Shown one piece after another: positions 10,463 to 20,209 of a stretch of DNA of 64,000 bases. Within the stretch, counting starts at the first letter, position 1; each line of letters starts with the position of its first letter. The stretch is from Xenorhabdus beddingii (GTDB lineage Bacteria; Pseudomonadota; Gammaproteobacteria; Enterobacterales; Enterobacteriaceae): assembly GCF_002127545.1 (NCBI RefSeq), contig NZ_MUBK01000019.1, positions 27,502 through 91,501 on the forward strand, read 5' to 3'. The notes beneath the pieces were generated by a model. The model did no database searches and was not told where the DNA came from. It saw only the letters and a list, made by a program, of their open reading frames with translations. The position numbers were made by a program, and so were the translations under genes.

Positions 10463-11197
10463 TTACTTTTTAGCCCATTTTTCCATAGAAGTTAATATAC
10501 CTCGCAAAATATTCAGTTCCTGAGTTTCAGGTCGTGCCCGGGTATAAAGACGTCTTAGCTTATTCATTATCTGACCCGGATGCGCTTTGCGGATAAAGCC
10601 AGATTCGTTCAATACCTGTTCAAGGTGCTGATAAAAACGCTCCATATCCTCGACAGCCGGATATTCTATCTCATCATCTGACACAATGGGTTTTTCTGGC
10701 GCTTCCTGAGCAGAAAGATGCGCCATGCGAATTTCATAGCTCACCAATTGAACGGCCATCGCCAGATTCAGCGAGCCATATTCCGGATTGGTCGGAATAT
10801 ACAGATGGTAGTGACATTTTTGCAGTTCTTCGTTAGTCAAGCCAACACGTTCACGGCCAAAGACAACCGCAACCGGAGAGTGGCTGGCCGTTTTGACGCA
10901 ACGCTCACCACATTCGCGTGGTTCAACCATTGGCCAAGAAAGGGTTCGGGAACGGGCGCTGGTTCCAATGACCAGTTCACACCCTGCCAGTGCCTCATCC
11001 AACGTATTCACAATCGTCACATTGCCAATAACATCACTTGCACCGGCTGAAAGTGCAATAGAGTGAGAGTCGGGTTGAACTAACGGATTAACCAGATACA
11101 GATTGGTCAACCCCATTGTTTTCATGGCCCTGGCGGTTGATCCCATGTTACCCGTGTGGGAAGTTTCTACCAGAATAATACGGATATTCTCTAACAT
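10463..11197 (-). CDS. trmJ: tRNA Cm32/Um32 methyltransferase TrmJ
   Basis: The 244-residue SpoU-family (SPOUT) protein 2'-O-methylates position 32 of several tRNAs. Family stretches are [21 protein letters not shown] at the N-terminus (18 of these residues span 9-29), [15 protein letters not shown] and [22 protein letters not shown] near the S-adenosylmethionine knot. The frame is open 18 codons further upstream, but the ATG at 11197 ([10 protein letters not shown]) fits E. coli length (246). It is divergent from suhB and lies upstream of iscR on the same strand, as in E. coli. Confidence 0.95.
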   Translation of the reverse strand: MLENIRIILVETSHTGNMGSTARAMKTMGLTNLYLVNPLVQPDSHSIALSAGASDVIGNVTIVNTLDEALAGCELVIGTSARSRTLSWPMVEPRECGERCVKTASHSPVAVVFGRERVGLTNEELQKCHYHLYIPTNPEYGSLNLAMAVQLVSYEIRMAHLSAQEAPEKPIVSDDEIEYPAVEDMERFYQHLEQVLNESGFIRKAHPGQIMNKLRRLYTRARPETQELNILRGILTSMEKWAKK

Positions 11198-11322
11198 GAC
11201 GGCTTTTAAGTTCAGGATAAGAGCCGAATATCTTAACACAGCATTAGTCATTTTGCCGAACTACTGCTATAATGTGCGCCGATTTGTTTCCCGTTCTTTA
11301 AAATTCTGGTGGAAGATACCCC

Positions 11323-12126
11323 ATGCATCCGATGCTAAACATCGCTATACGCGCTGCGCGTAAAGCCGGCAACTACATTGCCAAGAGCTATGAATCCCCT
11401 GATGCCATTGAGGCAAGCCAAAAAGGCAGTAATGATTTCGTCACCAATGTTGACCGTGAAGCAGAAACGCTGATCATTGACATTATCCGAAAATCTTATC
11501 CTAAGCATACGATTATTACCGAAGAAAGCGGTGAGCACTTAGGTGAAGAAGACGATTTCCACTGGGTTATCGATCCACTGGATGGCACCACCAACTTTAT
11601 CAAACGCCTCCCTCATTTTTCAGTTTCCATTGCCGTGCGCATCAAAGGCCGGACTGAAGTGTCCGTCGTTTACGATCCAATGCGCAATGAACTGTTCACC
11701 GCAACGCGTGGTCAAGGCGCGCAATTGAACGGTTATCGTCTGCGTGGTACTAATGCCCGTGATCTGGACGGTACTATCCTTGCGACAGGTTTCCCATTCA
11801 AAGCCAAGCAGCACGCTATCCCTTACATGAATGTTCTGGGTAAGTTATTTGGACGCTGTGCAGATTTCCGCCGTACTGGTTCTGCAGCGCTGGATCTGGC
11901 GTATGTTGCAGCCGGGCGCGTAGACGGTTACTTTGAAATTGGCCTGAAACCTTGGGATTTTATGGGCGGCGAATTGCTGGTGCGTGAATCAGGCTGCATC
12001 ATTACCGATTTCGTCGGTGGCCATAACTATGTCAACTCCGGCAACATCGTTGCAGGTGGCCCACGTATCGTTAAAGACATTCTGTCTGAGATGCGTGAAG
12101 AATTGACGGAAGCGTTGAAACGTTAA
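11323..12126 (+). CDS. suhB: inositol-1-monophosphatase / transcription factor SuhB
   Basis: The 267-residue product is the Mg-dependent monophosphatase that in E. coli also joins NusA-containing rRNA antitermination complexes. Metal ligands Glu67, Asp84 and Asp87 are present (WVIDPLDGTTNF at about 81-92), as is Asp212. The second family motif, usually WDxAAG, reads WDFMGG here (211-216). The start MHPMLNIAIRAARKAG is the enteric one. A strong hairpin follows at 12166-12194. Confidence 0.96.
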   Translation: MHPMLNIAIRAARKAGNYIAKSYESPDAIEASQKGSNDFVTNVDREAETLIIDIIRKSYPKHTIITEESGEHLGEEDDFHWVIDPLDGTTNFIKRLPHFSVSIAVRIKGRTEVSVVYDPMRNELFTATRGQGAQLNGYRLRGTNARDLDGTILATGFPFKAKQHAIPYMNVLGKLFGRCADFRRTGSAALDLAYVAAGRVDGYFEIGLKPWDFMGGELLVRESGCIITDFVGGHNYVNSGNIVAGGPRIVKDILSEMREELTEALKR

Positions 12127-12165
12127 TTCGTTGATTATTATAAAATATAATTTGAGCAATGTTAT

Positions 12166-12194
12166 TTTTAGGGCACCTGCTGGGTGCCCTAAAA
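12166..12194 (+). terminator. hairpin terminator after suhB
   Basis: TTTTAGGGCACC pairs with GGTGCCCTAAAA over 12 bases with a five-base loop, 40 bases after the suhB stop. The arms are AT-flanked on both sides, so it can serve either strand. Confidence 0.75.
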
Positions 12195-12203
12195 TTGCTG
12201 ACA

Positions 12204-12231
12204 AACCTCGTTAAAAATAACGAGGTTTTCG
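12204..12231 (-). terminator. hairpin terminator after hsdR
   Basis: AACCTCGTTA and TAACGAGGTT form a perfect ten-base stem with an AAAA loop, 40 bases past the hsdR stop on the minus strand. T-rich flanks occur on both sides. Together with the suhB hairpin it marks the island boundary. Confidence 0.6.
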
Positions 12232-12266
12232 GCAGTTATGATAAATTCATTTTTCTCTATCGAGTA

Positions 12267-15200
12267 TCAATATTCCTTATCTCTCTGACTTTGCAAAATA
12301 AATTCCCGCAGAAGCTTATTCAGTTCAATATTGACTTTAGGTGGCGTTAGCTTTGCGCCTAATTTATCTTCTAGATAAGCCTTGGCTTTGGCTTTATCCA
12401 CTGTTGCCTTGAGAGCATCAAAACGACCATAATCATTTAAGTTGGCGGTGGAAAGATTTCCTTTCATTAATGCCTTAAGCTGTTTACTATCAACTCCTAG
12501 AGCATCGACCATTACCTGCAAGGCTTTATCTTCTTCTTCTGCTTGAGCTTGGGTAATATAATCCTGTAAGGTTTTACCTGCTTCGATAATCAAATTGCCT
12601 GCCTGTATATCAATCAGTAGCTTGTTTGCCTGTTTTTGTTCCGCTTGGCTTAAGGTAGCAAAGGATTTATGCAGTTCATCAAGCGTTTGTTGCATCTCCT
12701 CTGGCGTGACATTCGGTTGATCGCATTGCTTAAGAAATTTGGTGAACTGAGCGTTCATATAGTTATGATCAATTCGCCCCGTGTTTTGCTTGGTTAAATA
12801 GCCCAAAATGGCATAAGGCACAGCAGGCGTATTGCCACCATTACCCGAAGAGGATGACAACTCTTTATAACGTTGTAACATCGCTTGATACTGATTCTCA
12901 TCAAAATCAATATCCACGGTATTACCCGTTTCTTCAAATGAATAGCTGTTTTTCTGCCAGTGAAATCCTTGAACTTTCGCCGCCTCCAAGATTTTGCTGA
13001 ATTCATTAAACAGACTGGCAAATTTAGCACGAGTTTCTTCATCTTTCGGTAACTGACTAAAATCGCTGATCTTCGCGTTTTTGAAAATGATTTCTATCTC
13101 GGAAAATTTTTCATTAAGAGAATGTAAGTTATCTTCCAATTTCTCCACAAATACACCATAAGGACGGTCTCCAGAATAGAGTTTGAGTGCTTTATTGATG
13201 TTGAGTTCCATGGTGTGCGGTTTGCGGTAATAACGAATATTGCCAAAAGGTTTATCGATACCAAACAATCGGTTAGTGCGAGAAAACGCTTGAATGATAT
13301 TCGCGTACTCAAGTTCTTTATCCAAATATAGGGTATTCACCCATTTGGAGTCATAACCGGTGAGCATCTGATCAACAACAATTAGTAAATGTAATTGCTG
13401 GTCTGGTTGTTGCTCGACATATTGATAAGGTTTTTTGTGCGCAAGACGTGCCGCAATATCCTTTTTAAATTGCGCATGAGTGGGCAAAGTGCAGGTCGTA
13501 TTGTAGGTTTTGTTATAGTCTTCAATAATCTCAATTAACCCAGCCTCTTTAGTCACGGCGTTACCTTTGTTATCAAGGTTAGGATCAAACAATGCTGTTA
13601 TCTTCAGTTGAGGAGCTTGCTGTTTGAATAATCGATAATACTGTAAGGCATCAGGAATACTGTGTGTGGCAAAAATGCCATGAAACTGATTATTACGGCT
13701 AAAACGTACCCAGTTAGCCAGAATATCATTAATGACTTGCTGTTTATGCTCTATACGATCATATTGCGTTGCAGGCAATAATTCTTCAATGCCTCGCACT
13801 TTTTTACCCTTGATTTCTTGGGTCGCCATTGGTACCCGAGCACTGTCCATGTACTTTTCATAAATTTTAGTTTTTGCAGGATCGGCAAACACTTCAGCAA
13901 CACTCGTTGCTTTGGCTTTTTCAAGTGCAACCGCCTCGCGTAAGTCATCATCACGATACGTCATCACTTTGCAAGGGTCGAATCCCAGCACGTTACCATC
14001 TCTAATACCATCCGCAATGCTATAACGATGTAACTCATCACCAAAAATCGTACTGGTTGTACTGTCCTTCTTCTGGTTTTCTTCTTGGATTGGCGTTCCT
14101 GTAAAGCCAAAGAACACCGCATTAGGGAAAGTGGCTTTGATGATAGAAAGCATATCGCCAAAGGTTGAACGGTGGGCTTCGTCGACAATGAACACAATGC
14201 GCTTTTGATTAATACAGTCGATATCCGCAGTTTTTAATTGTCCTTCATCGTGGATGTTGCTCATCTTTTGAATTGAAGTCACAATCAAGCCATCGCTTGG
14301 CTTTATGCTTTTCAGTTTGGCGATCAGGACATGGGTATTTTCTGTTCCTTGAACATCATCACTGGCATCGGCAAAGCTGCGATATTCTTCTAAGGATTGT
14401 GTTCCTAACTCAATGCGATCCATCAAAAACACCACCTTATCGGCATCGCCAGAGTTAGCAATCAGTTGCGCAGACTTAAAACTGGTCATGGTTTTACCCG
14501 AGCCAGTGGTATGCCAAATGTAGCCACCTTTATTTTTAATAGACCAGTCCAGGCTGGCGACTTTACTTGAAATGGCATTAGCAGCGTAATACTGATAGCT
14601 GCGCATCACTTTAAGAATGCCATCGGCATTGTCGGCAACAGTATAAAAACCAATTAATTGGTGAGCCATCGGGATGGATAGCAACCCCTCGATCACTTTC
14701 TGCCAGTGGTTGATGGGTTCATTAGAAAAATCGGCCCACTGGAAGTAGTAATCATGATTAAAGATCCCGTCCTTTCCAGGGTTAGCAAAATACAAGGTGT
14801 TATCTGGATTCATTGCAACAAACACCTGTACTAACGCCATGATGCCGCCGCTAAAATGCCCTTCATGGGTGTATTTTTCTATCTGGTTACACGCCTCAAT
14901 CACTGGGACGCCAGAACGTTTGAGTTCAAGGTGGATAACGGGCATGCCATTAATCAGCAACAAAAGATCACCGCGCCTGTCGTGCTGGACGGCACTTTTG
15001 CGCTCAAATCGAGGTTGCTGAACAATTTGATACCGACTTTTCCCCGCGGCGATTTCTTGGCGGTCGTAAATATTGAGACTGATCTCTTTGCCATAGTGCA
15101 AAGTGTCTGCGGCATTGTCACGTTTAATAGAGACCGTTTTACCGTTAATAAAACCGTTTAGTTTGAGAGGTGTTTTAAGCGCAATGATTTGCTCTATAAT

Positions 15201-15395
15201 TTGCTGCATTTCACTCTGGCTGAGTGGCACATTGTTTAGGCGATCAATGCTGTTGTTATTTTGATAAAGAATATCCGCCCAATTTTGCAGCAAATCGGCT
15301 TCAGTGAGGTTGGCTAAGACCTTATCTTCCCAGCCTTTTTTGCATAACTCGGAGATAACATCTTGTTCAAATTGGGCTTCACTAGTGTAGGTCAC
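12267..15395 (-). CDS. hsdR: type I restriction enzyme, R subunit (HsdR)
   Basis: The 1042-residue subunit is the ATP-driven translocase and nuclease of a type I restriction system. The N-terminal nuclease shows Asp143 and Glu157-x-Lys159 (GDLLLL...HLELKRSG). The SF2 motor has Walker A TTGSGKT at 296-302 and a DEAH box at 405-408 (VDEAHRS), with helicase motif VI around FSRTNRLFG. The C-terminal third is helical, like the EcoR124-type subunit-binding domain. GGYIWHTTGSGKTMTSFK resembles EcoR124I HsdR, suggesting a type IC-like motor, although the partner HsdM is unusually long. It is the last gene of the operon, 132 bases after hsdS. Confidence 0.95.
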   Translation of the reverse strand: MTYTSEAQFEQDVISELCKKGWEDKVLANLTEADLLQNWADILYQNNNSIDRLNNVPLSQSEMQQIIEQIIALKTPLKLNGFINGKTVSIKRDNAADTLHYGKEISLNIYDRQEIAAGKSRYQIVQQPRFERKSAVQHDRRGDLLLLINGMPVIHLELKRSGVPVIEACNQIEKYTHEGHFSGGIMALVQVFVAMNPDNTLYFANPGKDGIFNHDYYFQWADFSNEPINHWQKVIEGLLSIPMAHQLIGFYTVADNADGILKVMRSYQYYAANAISSKVASLDWSIKNKGGYIWHTTGSGKTMTSFKSAQLIANSGDADKVVFLMDRIELGTQSLEEYRSFADASDDVQGTENTHVLIAKLKSIKPSDGLIVTSIQKMSNIHDEGQLKTADIDCINQKRIVFIVDEAHRSTFGDMLSIIKATFPNAVFFGFTGTPIQEENQKKDSTTSTIFGDELHRYSIADGIRDGNVLGFDPCKVMTYRDDDLREAVALEKAKATSVAEVFADPAKTKIYEKYMDSARVPMATQEIKGKKVRGIEELLPATQYDRIEHKQQVINDILANWVRFSRNNQFHGIFATHSIPDALQYYRLFKQQAPQLKITALFDPNLDNKGNAVTKEAGLIEIIEDYNKTYNTTCTLPTHAQFKKDIAARLAHKKPYQYVEQQPDQQLHLLIVVDQMLTGYDSKWVNTLYLDKELEYANIIQAFSRTNRLFGIDKPFGNIRYYRKPHTMELNINKALKLYSGDRPYGVFVEKLEDNLHSLNEKFSEIEIIFKNAKISDFSQLPKDEETRAKFASLFNEFSKILEAAKVQGFHWQKNSYSFEETGNTVDIDFDENQYQAMLQRYKELSSSSGNGGNTPAVPYAILGYLTKQNTGRIDHNYMNAQFTKFLKQCDQPNVTPEEMQQTLDELHKSFATLSQAEQKQANKLLIDIQAGNLIIEAGKTLQDYITQAQAEEEDKALQVMVDALGVDSKQLKALMKGNLSTANLNDYGRFDALKATVDKAKAKAYLEDKLGAKLTPPKVNIELNKLLREFILQSQRDKEY

Positions 15396-15527
15396 AGCTT
15401 ATCCTTAGCGTACAGTCTAAAAAGCTCAGTTACCTTTGGTTTATGAGTGGTAACAGATAAAATTGACATCAGAGTGCGCCCCTAAACTGACGTGGTGAGC
15501 GCATCCTATTGGGTATTGATTTAGTGC

Positions 15528-16691
15528 TTAAACAAACATTTTTTCTAAGCACGCTTGCTTAATGTTCTTCAGCTTATCAATGTGTTGCTGCTGGAGTGCG
15601 ATTAAGCGATCGAGGTTATGGAAGTATTCGCCGATTTTTTTTTGTTCATCTCCATTAGGAAATCTGATAACAATTTTTGCTAAATCAGAAGCATTAAATG
15701 AGGGTAAAGCTCCAACCTGAGAAAATGTTGATAATCTGATATTATCAAACCATTGTTTTATAAAAGTGATGTCCAAAGAAGTTGAAAATGCCATCATGTT
15801 ATTATCCATTAGAAAATTCTGTGCAATTCTCTTTCGTTCTAAGAAGATCGCAGCACCAACCTTAGCAAATAATATTGAATTTTCTTTTATTAGCTTGTAA
15901 TTGAGCCGCTTAATCTGTTCATTGCTTACATAATTATTCGCAGTAGTCATACTATATTGATTTTCCTTTAGGTTAAGATCTGAAACCTTAAAATAAGGTA
16001 CTCCAGATTTACCACCTTGTTCAGTTTCTGGAAATCCGATACCTGAAGTGAAGTTGCCGATATTACCTAAATATTTTTCTTCCCAATCCCCACTAAACCC
16101 AGCAAAACGGACTTCTGGCACTTTTTCTCCCGCTTTTGGGAGCATCTTACCCAACATTGCCTTTTTTAACTGCTGCAACTTGGTGTATTTAGATTGATGG
16201 AGTTTTAGTTGTTGATCGATGTGTTGGAAGAACTTACCGATTTGGGCTTGTTCGCTTAATGAACAACAAAAGACAGGAATACTATTTATTGCAACTTTTG
16301 ATAAGCTAGGTACGCCAGTAGACTCATCTTTATCTTTCCAATTCACTTTCTGAAAAAGACTATATGCAAATTGTAAGTCATTGTTTTGTCTAGGAACTGC
16401 GTAGAATAATGTATCAACGGTCCAAAATGGAGCGTTAAGAATGAATGGGCGATCAATTGTCCCTTTTCGCCCAATACCTATAGCATCTTCATTATAAGAC
16501 AGAGCTTTATCAACGCTAAGCATATACCCGCCTGTACCATATACTGGGATGTAACCTTTGTTTAAGTGCTTATAATCACGACCACTTCGGACATCAACAA
16601 CATCAGCAATGTTAGTGAACTTCCAATTATCATCAAAACCAGAAAAACGTAGCGTAGGCTGCAACACTTTTCCTTTACTCATTTTTGCCAC
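15528..16691 (-). CDS. hsdS: type I restriction-modification specificity subunit (HsdS)
   Basis: The 387-residue product has the two-fold HsdS plan: target-recognition domain 1 (about 15-150), a central conserved helix (EQAQIGKFFQHIDQQLKLHQ, about 152-185), domain 2 (about 197-345), and a C-terminal conserved helix (EQKKIGEYFHNLDRLIALQQ). Each domain opens with a matching phrase, LRFSGFDDNW and VRFAGFSGDW. It determines which bipartite sequence is methylated and restricted; the target cannot be read from sequence. Its start overlaps the hsdM end by 17 bases (or 8 if the ATG at 16682 is used). AT content appears higher than in neighbouring core genes, as often for exchanged hsdS. Confidence 0.93.
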   Translation of the reverse strand: MAKMSKGKVLQPTLRFSGFDDNWKFTNIADVVDVRSGRDYKHLNKGYIPVYGTGGYMLSVDKALSYNEDAIGIGRKGTIDRPFILNAPFWTVDTLFYAVPRQNNDLQFAYSLFQKVNWKDKDESTGVPSLSKVAINSIPVFCCSLSEQAQIGKFFQHIDQQLKLHQSKYTKLQQLKKAMLGKMLPKAGEKVPEVRFAGFSGDWEEKYLGNIGNFTSGIGFPETEQGGKSGVPYFKVSDLNLKENQYSMTTANNYVSNEQIKRLNYKLIKENSILFAKVGAAIFLERKRIAQNFLMDNNMMAFSTSLDITFIKQWFDNIRLSTFSQVGALPSFNASDLAKIVIRFPNGDEQKKIGEYFHNLDRLIALQQQHIDKLKNIKQACLEKMFV

Positions 16692-19254
16692 CTTGCAGGA
16701 ATTTTTGTAGCTCTTTTAAACCCTGCATATCAAAGTCACTACCTTGTAACTCGCCCATCATTGCCGCCAAGCTTTGCTCCACTTGTTGGGTTTCTGTAGC
16801 AATATCGGCATACGTTTGTGCATACTTTCCTGCCAAAGTTTCTAGCTTGCAGGTCAGTTGCTGCAAGACTTGATTTGGCAGTTTATCCAGGGAATTCACA
16901 ATTGGTTTTACCCATTTAAGCAGCAATAGATGATCAATCTCATCTTGGGTTAAGTTTTCGATTTTTTTACGTGTTGCTTCTAGCAAGATCTCATTGGCGG
17001 CTTTGAGGTTTACCTTCAGTGATTTCTCTTCTGTTTGTAACTTATCTACGGCAAGTAACTTGCTTTCAAAGCTGTCATCAGCAAAGGTTTCACCTTTCTT
17101 TTTGTCGGCTTTGATTTGTTTTACTTCTTTGTTCAACGTTGCGGTAACAAATGCGGTTTTGTCGTCGTTAACGCATTCCGCTTCTTTATCGTCTTCGCTA
17201 AGCGAATCGAAGATCTCCTGAACCTTGGATTCGATGATTTGCAAACGCTCTGCCATTATTTGGATTTTTTCCAGGTCTGTTGCAAAGTAGGTTTTTTCAA
17301 CCAACGCAAAGGGAAAGATGCGACCAAACCAACCGTCTTGAACCTGAACGTTTTTGCCTTTTTGCTTTTTGGTCACCCTATTCGGCTCAACCACTTTACA
17401 GGTATCCATACCTTCGGTTTGGATCATTTCCAAATCCGCACTGAGTTGCTGCCATTGATCATCAAGCAATTGGTAAGCATCATATTTATCAATCAGTGCG
17501 ATCCCTTCTAAACGGCGGAAAATCTCTTCACTGATGATATCTTGTTGGCGCGAAGGTTTGACTTGTAACAACTCTTTAATCAAGCTCTTTGTCAAATAAG
17601 CCTCAAAATCACTAAAAGCTTGTTGATACGTTGCCATAAATTGCTGCATATCGCCGTTGCTTTCAATCGCTGCTCTCACATCGGCAACGCTTAATGCAGA
17701 GTAATCACTGGATGTTAGTTTAAACAGGCTTGCCTTGAGGTTAGGCATGGCTTGCCAATAGTATTTTAGCGCATCCAGTTCGTTATTAGGGATACCACCA
17801 AACATTGAAGCATAAATATCCCAGCTTTCCGCTGTATCCGAAGAGTCCACATAACGTGGAATATTGAGGTTATAACCGTTATCTCGAATGGTGTCACGAC
17901 TGACTAAGGCGGCAAATTTGTCTTGTGGTTGACGGGTGACCACAGCATCCACAATACGTTTTATGTCACAAGCGCGCAGTTTGTTGTTCTTACCTTCTTT
18001 CACGAACCCTTTTGAGGCGTCGATGATCAATACATCGTCATTGTTACGTGTTTGCTTAAGCACCAAAATGATGGTTGGAATGCCCGTACCGAAGAATATA
18101 TTTGCCGGTAAGCCGATAATGGCATCAATATGGTTCTTTTCAATGAGGTTCTCACGGATCTTTCCTTCATCACCACCACGGAATAACACCCCGTGTGGTA
18201 AAACGATGGTCATAATGCCATCGGGTTTCAAGTGGTACAGGTCGTGTAGCAAGAATGCATAATCTGCCTTCGTTTTTGGCGCTAAACCAAAAGGCGAATA
18301 GCGAGGGTCTTTGTCTTTAAACTCTGGATCCCACTTTTGTGAATAAGGAGGGTTAGAGACAACCGCATCCACACGCATCGGTTCATGGGTTTTATCTTCA
18401 TCCAGAGGCCAATCGTCTTCGAGTGTATCGGCGTTACGGGTGATGATGTTATTTGGCAAAATACCACGCATAAACAAGTTCATACGAGTTAAGTTATAGG
18501 TGTTTTGCTTGAGCTCTTGAGCGTAATAACGAATGTTATTTTCACCATCAAGACGTTTTTCTACTGATTGACCGATGTTGATCAACAGAGAGCCGGAACC
18601 ACTGGTTGGATCGTAAATTTTGATATGTTTGTGGTCTTTCAGGTGTTCAGCCATGATTTCTGACATCAATACCGAGACTTCATGGGGAGTGTAGAATTCT
18701 CCGGCTTTTTTCCCCGCATTCGCAGCAAACGAACTGATTAGGTATTCGTAGATAAAACCAAGCACATCATAATCATGCTTGCTTTTCATCGGAATATCAT
18801 CAATCAGGTGAATCAGATTCATCGCCGCTTTGGTTTGTGCTGCTGCGCTTTCACCCAACTTGCTTAGTCCTGTTTCCAGGGTAGTAAAAATGCCGTCAAA
18901 TAAGTCTTTATGAGCTGGATTAATCAAGCGGCTGAACGCCGATAACGCATCACGCACATAAGCAATGTCGAAATCTTTACCATCACTGATCCAAGTTGAG
19001 AACAGATTGTCATAAGCGATGAAGTAACCTAATTCGTCTTGAATATATTTGAGGGTGTCGCTATCGCCCTCATTCAAATCTTTGATCGATTGCTCATCAA
19101 ATTCGTTTTGGATTAGGAACTGAATTTGTTTATCAGACAAAAACTTATAAAAAATGAAGCCTAAGATATAGTCTTTGTAGTCGTTTGCTTCGATTTTAGA
19201 ACGCATTTGGTTAGCCGATTCCCAAATCTTGGCGGCCAGTTGTTGTTTATTCAT
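16675..19254 (-). CDS. hsdM: type I adenine methyltransferase subunit (HsdM), long form
   Basis: The 859-residue subunit methylates adenine at the sequence chosen by HsdS. An N-terminal helical HsdM domain (1-150) is followed by the methyltransferase domain with S-adenosylmethionine motif DPTSGSGSLL at 215-224 and catalytic NPPY at 301-304. The classical EcoR124I subunit is about 520 residues; here some 340 extra C-terminal residues follow, rich in Lys/Glu/Gln and probably coiled coil (for example 640-760). This long form occurs in other bacteria, but the role of the extension is not known to me. It starts eight bases after the abiEii-like gene. Confidence 0.94.
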   Translation of the reverse strand: MNKQQLAAKIWESANQMRSKIEANDYKDYILGFIFYKFLSDKQIQFLIQNEFDEQSIKDLNEGDSDTLKYIQDELGYFIAYDNLFSTWISDGKDFDIAYVRDALSAFSRLINPAHKDLFDGIFTTLETGLSKLGESAAAQTKAAMNLIHLIDDIPMKSKHDYDVLGFIYEYLISSFAANAGKKAGEFYTPHEVSVLMSEIMAEHLKDHKHIKIYDPTSGSGSLLINIGQSVEKRLDGENNIRYYAQELKQNTYNLTRMNLFMRGILPNNIITRNADTLEDDWPLDEDKTHEPMRVDAVVSNPPYSQKWDPEFKDKDPRYSPFGLAPKTKADYAFLLHDLYHLKPDGIMTIVLPHGVLFRGGDEGKIRENLIEKNHIDAIIGLPANIFFGTGIPTIILVLKQTRNNDDVLIIDASKGFVKEGKNNKLRACDIKRIVDAVVTRQPQDKFAALVSRDTIRDNGYNLNIPRYVDSSDTAESWDIYASMFGGIPNNELDALKYYWQAMPNLKASLFKLTSSDYSALSVADVRAAIESNGDMQQFMATYQQAFSDFEAYLTKSLIKELLQVKPSRQQDIISEEIFRRLEGIALIDKYDAYQLLDDQWQQLSADLEMIQTEGMDTCKVVEPNRVTKKQKGKNVQVQDGWFGRIFPFALVEKTYFATDLEKIQIMAERLQIIESKVQEIFDSLSEDDKEAECVNDDKTAFVTATLNKEVKQIKADKKKGETFADDSFESKLLAVDKLQTEEKSLKVNLKAANEILLEATRKKIENLTQDEIDHLLLLKWVKPIVNSLDKLPNQVLQQLTCKLETLAGKYAQTYADIATETQQVEQSLAAMMGELQGSDFDMQGLKELQKFLQGGKNE

Positions 19255-19262
19255 GTTTTACT

Positions 19263-20207
19263 CTAATTACTATTCATCAATGACTGAGCAATGCGCTTAA
19301 ATGAGGCAAAGCAGGTATCGAAATCGGGTGTTTTTGTATCAAACACCATTGGGGTGACAAAGTCTGTAAACCTTTGACGAAACATCGGGTTAGATTCTAT
19401 CTCTTGCAAACCTAGCTGTAATTCTTGAACAGGGTTAGCAACAAACTCCGCATGCTGATTACCAAATCGCTTAACGTCTTCTTGTAACACGGTTTGGAAA
19501 AGGGGCATAAGAGTTTCAAAATCAAGTTTCTGCTCTGCGTCAATACAATGTACATCGTATATATGGCGTATCAACGTAGCATCATCTTTGCGCTCAAAAT
19601 CTCGTTTGACTAGCATGGTACGGCGCAGCATAGAAATGACTTTCTCCACCAAAGTGGACTGAACGGAGATACAAGAAAATGCATTGACTTCGTGAGGCTG
19701 ATGATATAGCTCAGCAACCAATGATTGAATGCTACGCTGTTCTAAGTGAAGTAGAGGAACAGTTTCCATTAGCTCCAGTCTAATGATTGGGCGCAAGCAA
19801 GGCGCTTGGCTAAATTGCTGAGGATATTTTAGTTCATACTCGACATAGCGGTATTCATCACGAACTATTTTTTCTTCAATAGAAAAATAGCTTGATTGAT
19901 GAGTAAGAGATTTTTCGATTTTTTGAACTAAATCTTTACGTTCCGCCCTGCGTTTGCTTCGACCGAATGAGTTAAATGCATCTGTTGGAATGAGTTTGAT
20001 ATCGACATCTTCCGACATTCTGAGAATTTTTACATTGGATTTAGCCAATGCCGTCCCACCAGAAAAGACCATTTGATGCGTATCAAATTCAAGTTTTTCT
20101 AACTCAGCAAGCAAAGCCACTACCCAGTAATCCTTTTCAATAATGGCAGGATTTCCGAGCCCTAAGGCATCGGAAACCTCTAAGAATTGTTCTTTTAATT
20201 TTTTCAT
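19263..20207 (-). CDS. AbiEii/AbiGii-family nucleotidyltransferase (putative toxin)
   Basis: The 314-residue product has the nucleotidyltransferase motif of AbiEii toxins: GGTALAK at residues 50-56, then SEDVDIKL with Asp67 and Asp69 as likely metal ligands. In the type IV AbiE systems the AbiEii enzyme causes growth arrest after phage infection and is controlled by AbiEi. It starts two bases after the regulator-like gene upstream and ends eight bases before hsdM, so all five genes probably form one transcript. Whether this protein is toxic, or acts on tRNA, cannot be seen from sequence. Confidence 0.85.
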   Translation of the reverse strand: MKKLKEQFLEVSDALGLGNPAIIEKDYWVVALLAELEKLEFDTHQMVFSGGTALAKSNVKILRMSEDVDIKLIPTDAFNSFGRSKRRAERKDLVQKIEKSLTHQSSYFSIEEKIVRDEYRYVEYELKYPQQFSQAPCLRPIIRLELMETVPLLHLEQRSIQSLVAELYHQPHEVNAFSCISVQSTLVEKVISMLRRTMLVKRDFERKDDATLIRHIYDVHCIDAEQKLDFETLMPLFQTVLQEDVKRFGNQHAEFVANPVQELQLGLQEIESNPMFRQRFTDFVTPMVFDTKTPDFDTCFASFKRIAQSLMNSN

Positions 20208-20209
20208 TT

